Below are positions 53,761 through 64,000 of a stretch of DNA of 64,000 nt, in pieces. Positions within the stretch are counted from its first letter, which is position 1; each line of letters opens with the position of its first letter. The translations under genes and the position numbers were made by a program. The stretch spans positions 1,657,800 through 1,721,799 of the forward strand of contig OU452239.1 in assembly GCA_911728455.2 (NCBI GenBank), given 5' to 3'. The notes under the pieces were generated by a model, which ran no database searches, was not told where the DNA came from, and worked only from the letters and a program-made list of their open reading frames with translations. This stretch comes from Marthasterias glacialis. Taxonomy: Eukaryota > Echinodermata > Asteroidea > Forcipulatida > Asteriidae.

Positions 53761-54385
53761 ACACATACCAGTTATTTGCAAATGATTGAAATGTGTGTTC
53801 CGAGGGTTTTTTAAGTTTGTGTTTGTTTATATAACAAGTTGCTGTCGGATTCTTTTGGCGGAATAGATGGAATCTTTTTTCTTTGAGAATACCGTCGGCA
53901 CAAAGAAACCGTGACTAACTGACTAAATAAAGCCAAGATTACAAAGATTTTCATTGAAAAATCAGTAATTTTTGTTTCTCTTTCAAGAAACTATCAGATT
54001 CATTCAGCAAAAAACCTCAGCCGTAAGACATGGCCGATAATTGGTCCCACGGCCGGAACCAAGGCTGGAATCTCGTTTCACTCAGACTTACCTCCATTGA
54101 ATCGAAGTACAATGATAAACAATAGTTGAAGCCTCTCGATGTCTTGCAAATTTTTTCGTATAACAAAAGGACAAAGGTCTGGAATCGGGGATCAAAGGTG
54201 AAATTCCAGGCCTGAAAATGGCCGCCAAAATCTTTTCATTTTGTATTCAGAATACCTCGAGGATCTTGATTTCAAGAACTAAATTCATCTGAATATTACA
54301 AACATTTACAGTCTCTCCTTTAAACACTGCAAATGCATCATGATGGCAAGAAACCCCCTGATGGCCAAGACCGCCCGTTACGTAC

Positions 54386-54583
54386 CTCCACCTCATTGTT
54401 CATTCGAACACGCATTAACCCAATGTTTGCCGTAATCTTCCCCATGCTCGATTCACCCATGCGAGGGGCCCCCTTGGCCCACAGCTCTACCCTCGTCCCG
54501 ATTGGGCGGATCCTAACTCGTCTCGGTCGGGTGCCATTAGTCCAATTGTAACAGTAACTCCACATATTGGTTTTTGTAATTAC
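54386..54583 (-). other. CpG-rich open segment, possible exon of unknown gene
   Basis: The minus frame is open for 66 codons between a possible acceptor (CATACAG, 54584) and a strong donor GAG|GTACGT (54385). It reads WSYCYNWTNGTRPRRVRIRP in its first half and ends MNNEVE. The plus strand is open over the same stretch to a TAA at 54549. CpG and GC content are well above the flanks. I do not recognise a family in either reading; the acceptor lacks a good pyrimidine tract. Confidence 0.3.
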
Positions 54584-55071
54584 CTGTATGTTTGCACAGC
54601 GGGAGACGAGGCATCAGACTTTGTAACCTTATGCTCTCCGTGGAAAAGCTGACGATTACTATTCCAAAAGAATATTTTGTTCTTCTGTTGGTTTGAGATC
54701 TCAAATGGTATACAAATAATAAATGTTTGTTGGTGCAATGGTGAGAATACTGCACTTTCGTGAGTTGAAGCATGGAATGAGCCATTCAACGAGGCATTGC
54801 AGGAAACAACAATCAACAAAATGTACAGGATTGTAATCTGGCATCCACTATGAGGGCGCTTTGTACTGCTGTGTATAACGCATGGTGTGGTCTAGCGTGC
54901 AATAGTCAAATAGTGCAAATTCACGGTGAACAGTTCAAAAATGCATGGTTTATGACGTAGACCCTGGAATGGTTTGAATAATGACCAAGAATCATCCAAT
55001 CAAATGACAAGGATCTACTTGGGTGTTATGTAATACATTGTAACGCCATCTTTTTGTACGCCACTAGGGCC

Positions 55072-55438
55072 TATATGGGTCATACCATGAAGGTGGAACC
55101 ATAGGGACACCATTACATCGTTACCACCTATGAAGCTTTTTCACCACTTCACTAAGGCTACTTAGTCAATCTTGCGCTACATACATGTAGTATAATTAAC
55201 ACCAAACGTGGATCATAAAAAGGTTTTACTGGATTACTGTGGTGTAAAATAAATGTGATACAATGCCTGCACTGATGTAGCAGGGACACCATAGGTGTGA
55301 CAGGATTTGAAAACTGTCTGAAGCACTGTACTTTCAATACCCAAATAAAAGGTTAACAAGTTATGATTTCCAACAAAAAACTATAATATTGAAAAATGTC
55401 ATACATTGCGCCCCACCTTCATGGAATGACCCATATAT
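55072..55438. mobile_element. MITE with TATATGGGTCAT ends
   Basis: The left TATATGGGTCATACCATGAA-GGTGG pairs with the right CCACCTTCATGGAATGACCC-ATATA, a 25-base inverted repeat with one or two mismatches. About 367 bp, non-coding. Confidence 0.9.
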
Positions 55439-55569
55439 CATAGTGATGTAGCCATTTGTTTTGTTTGCTGTCATTCAACTTGGTGGCTCTCAAACCCACC
55501 TAGCAGAGAAAGTTCGTGTTGTATTGTCTTTGTATTACATCTGTTTACTGAAAATCATCAGGTTATCAA

Positions 55570-55808
55570 TAGACCAATCCATTAAGCCCCGCCTACTAAT
55601 GTATTGACCAATCACAGCCTTGACAATGCCACTGAAAGTCTGACAAAAGTCTGACACGTTAAAGTCCCGTTAGAAAAACAAATAACCTATCGCTATTGTT
55701 CTGACAGATAACAGCACACACAACTTTTGTTTTGTTTTAATTTGTTTGTATTTCTGGTGGTGCAAATCCCACAGCAGTGGTCCTTGTACAGTCGTGTAAA
55801 AGTGGTTT
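55570..55808 (+). mobile_element. TIR element (AGACCAATCCATTAAGC family), truncated
   Basis: Left end and first half of the 49170-49641 element: AGACCAATCCATTAAGCCCC, GTATTGACCAATCACAGCC, TGCAAATCCCACAGCAGTGG, ending after GTGTAAAAGTGGTTT. Confidence 0.88.
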
Positions 55809-56705
55809 CTTCTATTAATATTTTAATTGAAAACTTAAATTTGATTTTCAATTATTTCTCTTAACCTGCCCACCCATAATTTTAAAGAAAAAAAAAAGAA
55901 AAAAAAAAAGAAATGTAGTAAATTTTTAAACATTGGTTATTCAGAATGGCCCAGGCCTATTAACAACATATTTCCCACTGGAAAGGGAACAGCAATTTTT
56001 ACTAAGTGTACAATTAATCTGCAGGTGTTTTTCAGACTGTTTCATGTATGGTACATGTAATAAGCATCAACCGCATTTGAGGAGTGGGAAAGTGAAAAAA
56101 AGGATTGAGTTGAAAATTGGTGAAATATTTGGTAATTATGCCAATTATTTTTGATGGTGGTTAGAGTGCTTGTACTTCTGACTCATAATCCATCTGGGAG
56201 TTGTGGGGGAAAAACATCTATGCCCTCGACAAGAAAGTGTTAAAAAATAAAAATAATACAGTTAGTTTTGGTTTAGCCTTTGTCAATGTCAGCTCAACAG
56301 TCAACAATTGTTTACGAAAAGCTGTTGACACTTTGTTTGTAATTTTAAATTTTATGATAAATAGGTGGATGAAATGTAGATGGGAAACAAACTTTCATGT
56401 TCCAGGATAAATAAACAAGTTATTATCAAATGTATTTACTTTTTGTGTATTTATTTAATGTTATTTATTCTTTTATTTGTCGTTGTTCCTTTTTTTTCTC
56501 TTGAGTGACTTATACAACTCTATTTATTTCAGCGATGTTTTCAGGCACTTAATTTACTCGTTCCCAAACATTTAGTTTGTATGATGTCACAAAAACTGAA
56601 TGTCTAGTTTGCTATTATTTATTTATTTATTTATTAATGTTTTATTTTGTTATTATAGTTATTATTATTTCTTTTTTATTGTTAAAAGCTTTTTTTAAAT
56701 TTATC

Positions 56706-56812
56706 CAGGTTTCTATCCCATTCTATCAAAGAGTAGCTTACACCTTGAGTGGCCTTTGGGCCTTGTGATGGGCGAATTGCATAAAAATTATTAATAATAA
56801 ATAAAAATTCCA
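56706..56812 (+). mobile_element. SINE family C 3' end
   Basis: CAGGTTTCTATCCCATTCTATC, CACCTTGAGTGGCCTTTGGG, TGATGGGCGAATTGCATAAA and an A/T tail. Confidence 0.85.
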
Positions 56813-58019
56813 GTGAATCAATTTTTGAGAGGATTTATATTTGCATTCCATACATGTAGGTCCAGAAGTACTGTCCTCCAGGCATAAATAGCTCATTAGG
56901 GGGTGGACTTCGGGTTCAAGTCCAGTGGAACAAGTGGGAAAGCAGTGGGCGGTCATCGGTCAGTTCCTTTGGTCAGTGCCGCCGTGTAGCTGGAAGCACA
57001 GCGGGTCAGAACGGTCCATACGTGGTAGTCGGTAAGCTAGTGGCTGATGTCTGGATGGTGTGAAGGGTCTTGGTACCAGACTTCACAGTTAATATCACAT
57101 TGCACATGTATGTCCTCATAAGGTTGTGTCTTTTTTTTATCTGACACTGTTTCATTTCATTTTGGTCATTTCAAAGACATTCTGGTATTTTTATTTGATG
57201 ATTTTTTTTTTTAAATTTAATTTGTAATGGTCGCTAGTTCTGTAATTTTCTATTATCATCTATTAAATTTGAAAGGAATTTTGTCAATTGCCATATCTGG
57301 TGATTTTAAGCCGTGTTAGTACCACTCCTATGCTGTGGGTAATGGCTGATGTTTTGCAATTCATGGTGCGAGGACTTGACATTTTCTCGGTTGAGAAACA
57401 AAACTGACAATTCAATAAAGAGAATCTTTGTTCTCTTGGCTTTGTCAAGTCAGGGTTTCTTTGTGCCAGCAGTACCCTCAAAGAAAAAAGATTCTGGCAA
57501 TTCCGCAAAAAGAATCTTGTCCAGGACAAATAAAAAGAAGAAAAAAAAGGGTTAAATAAAAAAGTTAGAAGTGCACTAAGCATTCTTGATTGTCTTGAAA
57601 TAAAAAGGATGACTTGTTTTACCCTCTCCAAGTTGGAGAACCCTGAAGTTGAAATCTCCACCAGTGATGAAATGTAGATTGATCACCTCTATCCCCAGCC
57701 CTCAATAGCAACCCATACACAGCATTCACTGGTATCCATCAATCACTACCTCGGCCAAATACCACAACACTGATGGATACCACACCAACCACGAGTATCT
57801 GGTGTGTGACTCTTGGGGTCACCTAAGGTCAGCCAAGGTCAACTTAGGGGTCAGGTGGGGGGTCAGAGGGGGTTTGTTTGTTGATTGTTTGGAAACAATA
57901 TGGCGGTTGTGAAAAGATGATCCTTGATTAGTTGGTGTTTTTGAAGGAGGTCGGAGGACAGAATTATGTGGCGTTCCATGCCAAAACCCCGGCTCTTCCT
58001 GCCCAAACTCAAAACGTTT
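56813..58019. other. No gene recognised
   Basis: Contains a minus-strand frame at 57284-57661 (125 codons) overlapping a plus-strand frame and imperfect inverted AGAATCTT motifs; no domain recognised. Probably an unclassified repeat. Confidence 0.4.
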
Positions 58020-58326
58020 TTGATTTGAGTGCAAATCCCAGTCATGACACTTGTGTCCTTTAGCAAGACACTCAACCATAATTGCTTCAAATAAGGGAAG
58101 AGGCAGTTATGTTTGTCTCGCAAAGGATTCATTTACCCCTCCCTGCTCTTAGCTGTGCTGTGAAGAGACATGCGTTTATATCTCTCCATGTCTTGTTTCT
58201 GCGCAATGGGCCAGGTTTCTATCCCTTCAAAAAAGTAGCCCACACCTCGAGTGGCCTTTGGGCCTTGTGATGGGCGAATTGCATAAAAAAAATGATAAAA
58301 AATAAAATAATAAAATAATAATAATC
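58020..58326 (+). mobile_element. SINE family C copy, head degraded
   Basis: GAGTGCAAATCCCAGTCATG (B-box region), CTTGTGTCCTTTAGCAAGAC, GAGGCAGTTATGTTTGTCTC, CTCCATGTCTTGTTTC, GAGTGGCCTTTGGG and an AATAATAAAATAAT tail. Same order as at 32121-32452. Confidence 0.88.
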
Positions 58327-58723
58327 GACATGTTCCCCAAATCAGTCTCGTACTCCATGGAAGACGCATTAAATCCACTTGAGTACAACATTGAAAATGA
58401 CTATACCATGTTTGGCTGCGGAACAATATGAAAGCTTTGTGCGCAGGAATGATCAACATCGGAGACGACATCGTCTTGGTGTGGTGGTGGTGGGGGGGGG
58501 GTTTGGATTCATCCTGCAGATGCACTTCCCAGACTGCTTCTCTGGCTCGTCGTTATCGCACATTGAAGTTCTCACATACAGTGGAGGGGTCGTCACATCT
58601 CCAGAGGCCATTTGTGGCACTCTTTATTTGGGTCAGGGGAAGTGAGGTTGCCGTCAGGGTGAAGTGTACTTAGCATTTTAAAGCATGTATAATTTTTCTG
58701 GGTTATTTTGTCTTTTTCTCCTG

Positions 58724-58757
58724 TTTTTTTTTTTTTTTTTTTTTTTTTGGGGGGGGG
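58724..58757. repeat. T(25)G(9) homopolymer junction
   Basis: A run of about 25 T is followed by nine G. Similar T-to-G junctions occur at about 4190-4208, 24312-24345, 48329-48350 and 63508-63529. Confidence 0.85.
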
Positions 58758-58839
58758 CCTGTTTCATTTGGGAAATTTTCATATGAAACCTGTCAACACT
58801 TTTAACTATATTAGACCTAATGGAGGCCTCTATTGCTAT

Positions 58840-59009
58840 GGACCTAATTTCATAAACTGAACATTTTTCTGTTAAGCATAATATAGCAAATAACCAGTCA
58901 CAGATTATACATGTGGGATGGTACTTTGGCTGGTAACCTTACTCCAGTAAGCGAAATTGTTTTGTTTTTACATTTTTGTGCTTAAGCGGCTCTATGGAAA
59001 TGGGCCCAG
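58840..59009 (+). mobile_element. MITE, same family as 29095-29294
   Basis: GGACCTAATTTCATAAACTG left, CAGTCACAGATTATACATGTG, GGCTGGTAACCTTACTCC, and right TGCTTAAGCGGCTCTATGGA-AATGGGCCCAGG. Confidence 0.85.
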
Positions 59010-59208
59010 GGCCCGATTTCATAGAACTACTTAAGCAAAAAAAGTAGCTAAGCACAAACAAAACTGTGCTTACCAGGATAAGGTTACCAGCCAAAATAAC
59101 ACGTCAGATGTTCAATCTGTGATTGGTATCCTGCTTATTTTTGCTGAGCAGAAAATTTTTAAGCACTATTTTTTGCTTTTAAAGCAGCTCCAGAAATTAG
59201 GCTCCTGG
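59005..59208 (-). mobile_element. MITE, same family, opposite orientation and abutting
   Basis: CCAGGGCCCGATTTCATAGA-ACTACTTAAGC left; internally GATAAGGTTACCAGCCAAAA and CAATCTGTGATTGGTATCCTG, the inverse of the neighbour; right AGCTCCAGAAATTAGGCTCC-TGG. Confidence 0.87.
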
Positions 59209-60196
59209 ACCCACCAGTGACTTCCAAAACAGAGTCACAATGGCCTCCCTCAGTAATATTCAATTCCCACTGACCTTCAATATTTTTGCCACATTAGTCT
59301 GGTGTATCTTCACATCCCACTGACCCTCAGGACCAAAGCACCCACGCAGTTTGACCTCCCATTATTAGTGGCTTGACTATCATGACTATAGCTACAGTGT
59401 TTTGACTGGGGAACCACTTTGTAAATAAACTGTGAAATTCCTTAGTCATGTAATGGCCATTGATCTGTCAGTGAGTTAGTTGTTAACCTTGATTGATACT
59501 GTAAATGTTGGTAGCTTCTTAAGTGGGAATTACTGGAATGACTATTAGGATACATGTACTTCTAAAAAGCTGCTTAGTGTATTTCGTGTCTGCTAAGCAT
59601 ATGTTGGTGGATGTTTTAAAGTTGAATTGAACCTCAATCTCATTTTGGTGACGAGAGTGTCAGTTACACTTACTTTGTTTTTTGTGTTTCCTGTGTATGT
59701 CCAAGGGATATGTCCTTTAAGATATGAATCCCAATATACGTTTAATAATTATTATTTTTTGTAAAAATATTTTCTTCTCACTGGGACCTCCTGTACAGCA
59801 GCTTGACTAAAGGGGGGGGGGACATGCCCTCCAATCGATGTCCCTGTCCCCCCACCCCCATTTGAAATCTGGACTTTTGAGATCAAAAATTTCCAGAGTG
59901 AAATGTTACAATTTGTGCTGTGGTGATGTAGCCAATGCTGTGACTGGTCAATATGTTTATGGGGCAGGGCTTAAGGGATCGTCTGCTGAAAGTTTATTAT
60001 AAAAAAAAATTATAACTCCCTGAATGGGTTTTTAATTATTAAAACTCTACAAAATACTCGCAGGTGTGTCATAAGAATGTTTTATGACATCATCACAGGT
60101 CATAGTGCCCCTCATTTCAAATTCCGAACACCGTGTTTGTGATTCAACAACCAGTCAATTACTAATTTTGTCCTTTTGTTTCTTTTGATCCAACAG
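59209..60196. other. No gene recognised
   Basis: Repeat-poor, AT-rich sequence with a G run at 59812-59821. Confidence 0.4.
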
Positions 60197-60245
60197 ATCA
60201 GGGAACCAGTGTCTTCTCAGTAAACCAACTCAGAACTCACAGCAG
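60197..60245 (+). CDS. Candidate short internal exon of an unidentified plus-strand gene
   Basis: A good pyrimidine tract (TTGTCCTTTTGTTTCTTTTG) and CCAACAG precede 49 bases that end CAGCAG before the donor GTAAGC. Two of three frames are open, one reading SGNQCLLSKPTQNSQQ, the other QGTSVFSVNQLRTHS. Too short to assign a family. Could be chance. Confidence 0.25.
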
Positions 60246-60699
60246 GTAAGCAGGGGTTACCTGTTTCTTTTTATTACCCGTTTCTTTTTCTGGTACATGC
60301 GCAGAAGGTCTCTCACTCAGTGTCCCTTCTGTACGCATCTTCACTCGCAGCACCCACTTTGCCACATCTTCACATCCCTTCACTGTATCTGTTTCAAAGG
60401 CCAGAACTGGATATTCAAATAGCTCCCCCCTCTCCCGTACTATTATTATTAATTTCTGGTAATAAAACCAAGGATACCTCAAAAGCGAACTTAATCACTG
60501 TAGCTCAGAAGCCTGAGTAAACCTGTAGATAAGGATGCTTGCTATCTGAATTAGAACCATTACAGACATGCAATTTTTCAGCTTTGTGTTTGTCTGTGAC
60601 GAACACTCCATTAGGTCTAGTTATTATTATTAATATTATTCTTCTTCTTCTTATTACTATTATTATTATTATGATAAAGGTCCACCTCAACCCTAAACC

Positions 60700-60850
60700 A
60701 TTACATGCATGCAACTTTCAGCTGATCGGCTGGTTTCCTTTTTGGGGGTTTCTTAGCTGTGCCATTAAAAATTGAAAAACACAGTACAAAGTCCGTCTGT
60801 GTCTGGAACTTTCCTCTTTTTGTGACAAACTGCAGTTTTGCATTCCTAAA
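60700..60850 (+). repeat. Family H relative
   Basis: TGCATGCAACTTTCAGCTGA-TCGGCTGGTTTCCTTTTTGG and AAAATTGAAAAACACAGTAC follow the H consensus. The right end reads GCAGTTTTGCATTCC, a degraded GTTGCATGCC. Confidence 0.65.
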
Positions 60851-61409
60851 ACCTTGAAGTATAACACACTTTATTCCTTATTGTTTCCTGAGAAATTCTG
60901 CCGATCCACTGATCATCCCCCCAAACTGAGAAGACAAAATTGTCGAATCTCACCGTACCGTTAAACTCCGAAGATAAATGACAAGTGGTATAGAAATAAT
61001 TAGTACTGACAAGAAGTTACTTTGCTGTTAAGTTAATCTGACCGAAGAAGCTAATCCCCTCTGAATTTGGGCGCATTTTTTTCCCCTCAGTGAGAACACT
61101 TTATTACTAGTCTAGAATACGGATGACTACCCTCGAAGATTAGGTCGGAGAATCCGCCGGACCTCGGCAGACAAAAAGAGTAACTTATCCCCTAACCCTG
61201 TCTTTTAACTGCCAGAAACGCTTTTCTTTCTTTGTGATGAAGTAGTAAGGACAGCCTGTCTTGGACCGTGTACTTATTACCAAAGTTTCTTTTTGTTTGT
61301 CTCATTGAGGATTTGCTACATTCTCAGAGATTTGAAAGTAAAGTGAAGCTCCGGAAAAAAAAGAAAAAAAAAACCAGCTGTGAAAGAATAATTGTGATGA
61401 AATAAGTAT

Positions 61410-61780
61410 CAGGGCTCGATTTTGGGAGGAACAACCACAAGACCACAGGACTTGTAACTCGACATTATTACTGGACTAGAAATGTTTTTAAAAGACCAGA
61501 ATCAAAATTATCAAAAAATAAGGTATAAACTGTTTACATTTGAACAAGAACTAGAGAAGATGTATCTCCTTCTTATTGGTAACATATACATGTAGATATG
61601 AACCGTCTTACATGTACTTGGATACCCAACAGAGTTTAAAGAGATTTATCATCAGACACTGACTCAACATTTGGAAAACACAAGACCAGACGGACTTGTC
61701 CAGTCATGAGTTTACTGGCCCGACGCTAAAATCACTGGCCTCGGACCTGCAGTCCAGTGTAAACTTCAAACCCTGAGTAT
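61410..61780 (+). repeat. Family J repeat
   Basis: AGGGCTCGATTTTGGGAGG on the left; GAGTTTACTGGCCCGACGC, AAATCACTGGCCTCGG, GTCCAGTGTAAACTTCAAAC and CCCTG on the right. The right part recurs at 36772-36843 and, inverted, at 63715-63785. Confidence 0.65.
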
Positions 61781-61977
61781 CACATAATATACATGACACT
61801 CCGTGTCAAAACCAGGCACTTAAATGCCCAAACTCAAAACTAGGTTTATTTTCTCATCAAATAGACGAGAAGAAGAACTCTCAAATACAGGCGTGCAACT
61901 TCTCAGCTTGTCAGCAGATTTCCTCTTTTTTTCTTCATTTATAGCTGTTCCGACATAGCATTCGAAACAGGTTTTGT

Positions 61978-62158
61978 TATTATTACTTTATTTCTCTCCA
62001 CAACATTCATTGAAAAACACAACAAAATGCACATAAGATGTGGGGAAGGCTAGACTGAGGAGGAAAATAAAATGATTTTCCTATAACCAAGAGATTCAGT
62101 CTTCCAGTAAAAAGGTTTTAAAAAGTTTTAGACAAGCATTTACACATGAAAGATTAAA
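61978..62158. repeat. Family I repeat
   Basis: ACTTTATTTCTCTCCACAAC, AAAATGCACATAAG, ATGTGGGGAAGGCTAGACTG, GATTCAGTCTTCCAGTAAAA and TTTTAGACAAGCATTTAC match the two halves at 25985-26510. Confidence 0.78.
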
Positions 62159-62184
62159 AACATTAACATTAATTTACAGACTTA

Positions 62185-62365
62185 TGGCGGACAAGTCTTT
62201 TTAGAGTGGAACATTTTCTTTTTCACACGATTCAGAGTGAAGTTTACTCAAACTTCACTCTAAAAGAGCAAACTAGAGATAAGTGCACTCTGAAAAGAGT
62301 GAAAATTACACCACCACTCGGGCAAGAGAGTGATGTTTTCACTCTTTTACATTAAGAGAATAGTG
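62185..62365 (+). repeat. Family E repeat
   Basis: GATTCAGAGTGAAGTTTACTC, AAACTTCACTCTAAAAGAG, CACCACTCGGGCAAGAGAGT and TTTTCACTCTTTTACATT. Confidence 0.82.
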
Positions 62366-62459
62366 TCAGAGGAAGTTGAAAAACACTGAACAAACTATGT
62401 GTGTGTGGCCATTTCCTCTTTTGTTGTTGTTGAAATTTCCAAGTTGCATGCCTGCAGAT

Positions 62460-63714
62460 AACATCTGTATGTGTATGTAATTACGGTTATAATGTAAGTG
62501 TTTCTCAACTTAGAGAATTTTAAATGCATTCAGCATCAGAATGGTATCATGGCTGATTTGTTGGTTGGACAAAAAGAAATCCCTGTGCGATAAGGCTTCG
62601 AAAATAATTACCACTCACTGGGCAGGTTGTAAATAAATCACCCAAGATCAAGATGTATGGGCACAAGTGTTGAACCTGACAGTGGTAAGGGAATTAGAGG
62701 CAGACTCCTCCTCCTATGGTCTATAAAAACTTACTGTGGTGGGGTCTGAAGATCAGAAATATGCTCTGGTAGAGCGACAGCCGAGGTGGGGGGGGGGGGG
62801 TTGTGGAGTGGCAATGTTGTTCACAGGTGCGTCACAAAACAAAATACTTGAATTTCTGTATTTGTTTTGTTGTCACTCTTGAACTTTGCGTGTGTGACTT
62901 ACGTTAAAGGTGCTACGTGCCACGCGCTCTGTGAACAAGTTGATACACTTCATATCTGTGGCCCTCTTGTGGCTCAGATTGTTGAGCAAAACCTGCTGGT
63001 AATGTACATGTGCGATAAAGACCCTCGCCTTTGGCTTGGGCCTTTATATCACCTGGGCCGTGACACTGAAAGTTTTAAACAGCCAATTAAGACCTCGTCG
63101 CCACTCTTTATTCCCTTATTAATGATCGTTGAGTAAGTTGACAGGATTCCCCCCCCCCCCCCCCCCCCCCCCCATTAGTGTCTCAAATGAAAGTTTGTAA
63201 ATTCCTCCACTTACGGAAAATAGCTATTTCATATTTACCACATTTTTTTACCACCACTTTCCTTGGCAAAAAATCAGGCAATGTAACTTTAAGTCATCAT
63301 TCCATTGCAGTGATTTTCCAGGTGATTGGGTTATTTTTTTTCTTCTCTTCTTCTCCTCAAATCACGGGGGCAAACTCATGCAGCAGTACAACCAGAGAGA
63401 TTTTATTTAGGTCACAACCCAGTGGAATTAAGGAATTGCTGGCAAGCTTGTAATAAAATTAACATAACATTTTTGTATGTAAAGGTTTTTTTTTTCTCTG
63501 TGTTTTTTTTTTTTTTTTTTGGGGGGGGGACGATGGTTTCCATGTGGACTAGGGAGTTGGGCGAGGGTTGATTTCATATTTTCCCCCCTTCAGGTCTGAC
63601 TGCTGACGAGGGTAGTTGAATTCATGGACACTGTTCAAAATGGTTCTTTCGTACTGTACCTTCCATGGTAAACGGAGAGGCACTTGTAGTGGAAAATGTT
63701 TGTCAATATCGGGG
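62460..63714. other. No gene recognised; candidate conserved non-coding sequence
   Basis: Apart from C and T/G runs (63149-63173, 63508-63529) no repeat was seen. The 62870-63130 stretch is of even composition with TGCGATAAAG and CAATTAAGACC motifs and an 89-codon frame without a known domain. Confidence 0.35.
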
Positions 63715-63785
63715 TTGGAATTTTACTCTGGACCACAGGCCCAAGGCCAGTGATTTTAGCATCGGGCCAGTAAACTCACGACCAG
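63715..63785 (-). repeat. Family J repeat fragment
   Basis: ACTCTGGACCACAGGCCC, AAGGCCAGTGATTTTAGCAT and CGGGCCAGTAAACTCACGAC, inverse of 61690-61775. Confidence 0.7.
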
Positions 63786-63935
63786 CCAAGTCCAGAAGAA
63801 GTTAGAGACTTTGGACAACTGTAAAAGTTGTTTTGAATGTTGATATATCTTTGGTAGACTATAAAAGACACAAAAATATGGGGGAAAATACTGAGAAACC
63901 TAGCAGGCACTCAGGTTGATTATGCTCTGTTTACT

Positions 63936-63937
63936 TG

Positions 63938-63968
<31 letters not shown>

Positions 63969-63971
63969 TCG
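63936..63971. repeat. (TTTA)n microsatellite
   Basis: About eight units of TTTA near the window's right edge, with another short run at 63990-64000. Confidence 0.9.
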
Positions 63972-64000
63972 ATTCATGATTGCTAATATTTATTTATTTA

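Larger units (their letters stand above)
61888..62454. mobile_element. Family H MITE split by nested insertions
   Basis: Left end CAGGCGTGCAACTTCTCAGC and right end AAGTTGCATGCCTG belong to one H element, whose halves join after removal of about 61946-62366. The insert holds family I (61978-62158) and family E (62185-62365) sequence. Confidence 0.78.

Noticed and set aside
57284-57661. 125-codon minus-strand frame
   Set aside because: Overlaps a plus-strand frame, low-complexity inverted motifs, no known domain.

Overview
This window is nuclear DNA from an animal. It is AT-rich and intron-rich, packed with tRNA-derived SINEs, small inverted-repeat elements (MITEs) and minisatellites. The one clear gene has ten short exons with canonical GT/AG splice sites. 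Gene structure, protein similarity and repeat style suggest an invertebrate deuterostome, most likely an echinoderm such as a sea star; the species assignment is inference.

Region 1 (1-8.33 kb, minus strand) is the nuclear gene for NDUFS2, the 49 kDa core subunit of mitochondrial complex I. Ten coding exons join in frame into 376 residues, from the start codon and mitochondrial presequence at 8327 to a donor site at 455. The last ~85-90 residues lie beyond the left edge. Its introns hold repeats: a 33-bp tandem duplication that copies the exon 8 splice donor, an 18-bp minisatellite, a 21-bp minisatellite grown inside a MITE, a SINE and several other MITEs.

Region 2 (8.4-32.8 kb) contains no gene I can support. 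It holds MITEs with clear terminal inverted repeats, SINEs, diverged local duplications, a LINE 3' end encoding the C-terminus of a reverse transcriptase (31.3-31.98 kb, minus), and a GC-rich segment near 20 kb that I cannot assign.

Region 3 (32.8-64 kb) may be the long 5' intron region of a plus-strand gene that continues to the right. The clues are a CpG-rich block ending in a good splice donor (32.83-33.24 kb) and two unassigned segments with good acceptor and donor signals (44.41-44.53 and 60.20-60.25 kb); all are weak. This region also holds a dead THAP zinc-finger domain with two TGA stops beside a 45-bp minisatellite (39.1-40.07 kb), a CpG-rich segment open on both strands (54.35-54.58 kb), and many SINEs and MITEs, often nested or fused.

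At least four tRNA-derived SINE families are visible, called here A, B, C and D, each with a B-box like GGTTCGAATCC. MITE and repeat families are labelled E to L. No true tRNA, rRNA, CRISPR array or prokaryotic-type operon is present. All family comparisons are within-window alignments by eye and recalled knowledge of protein families.
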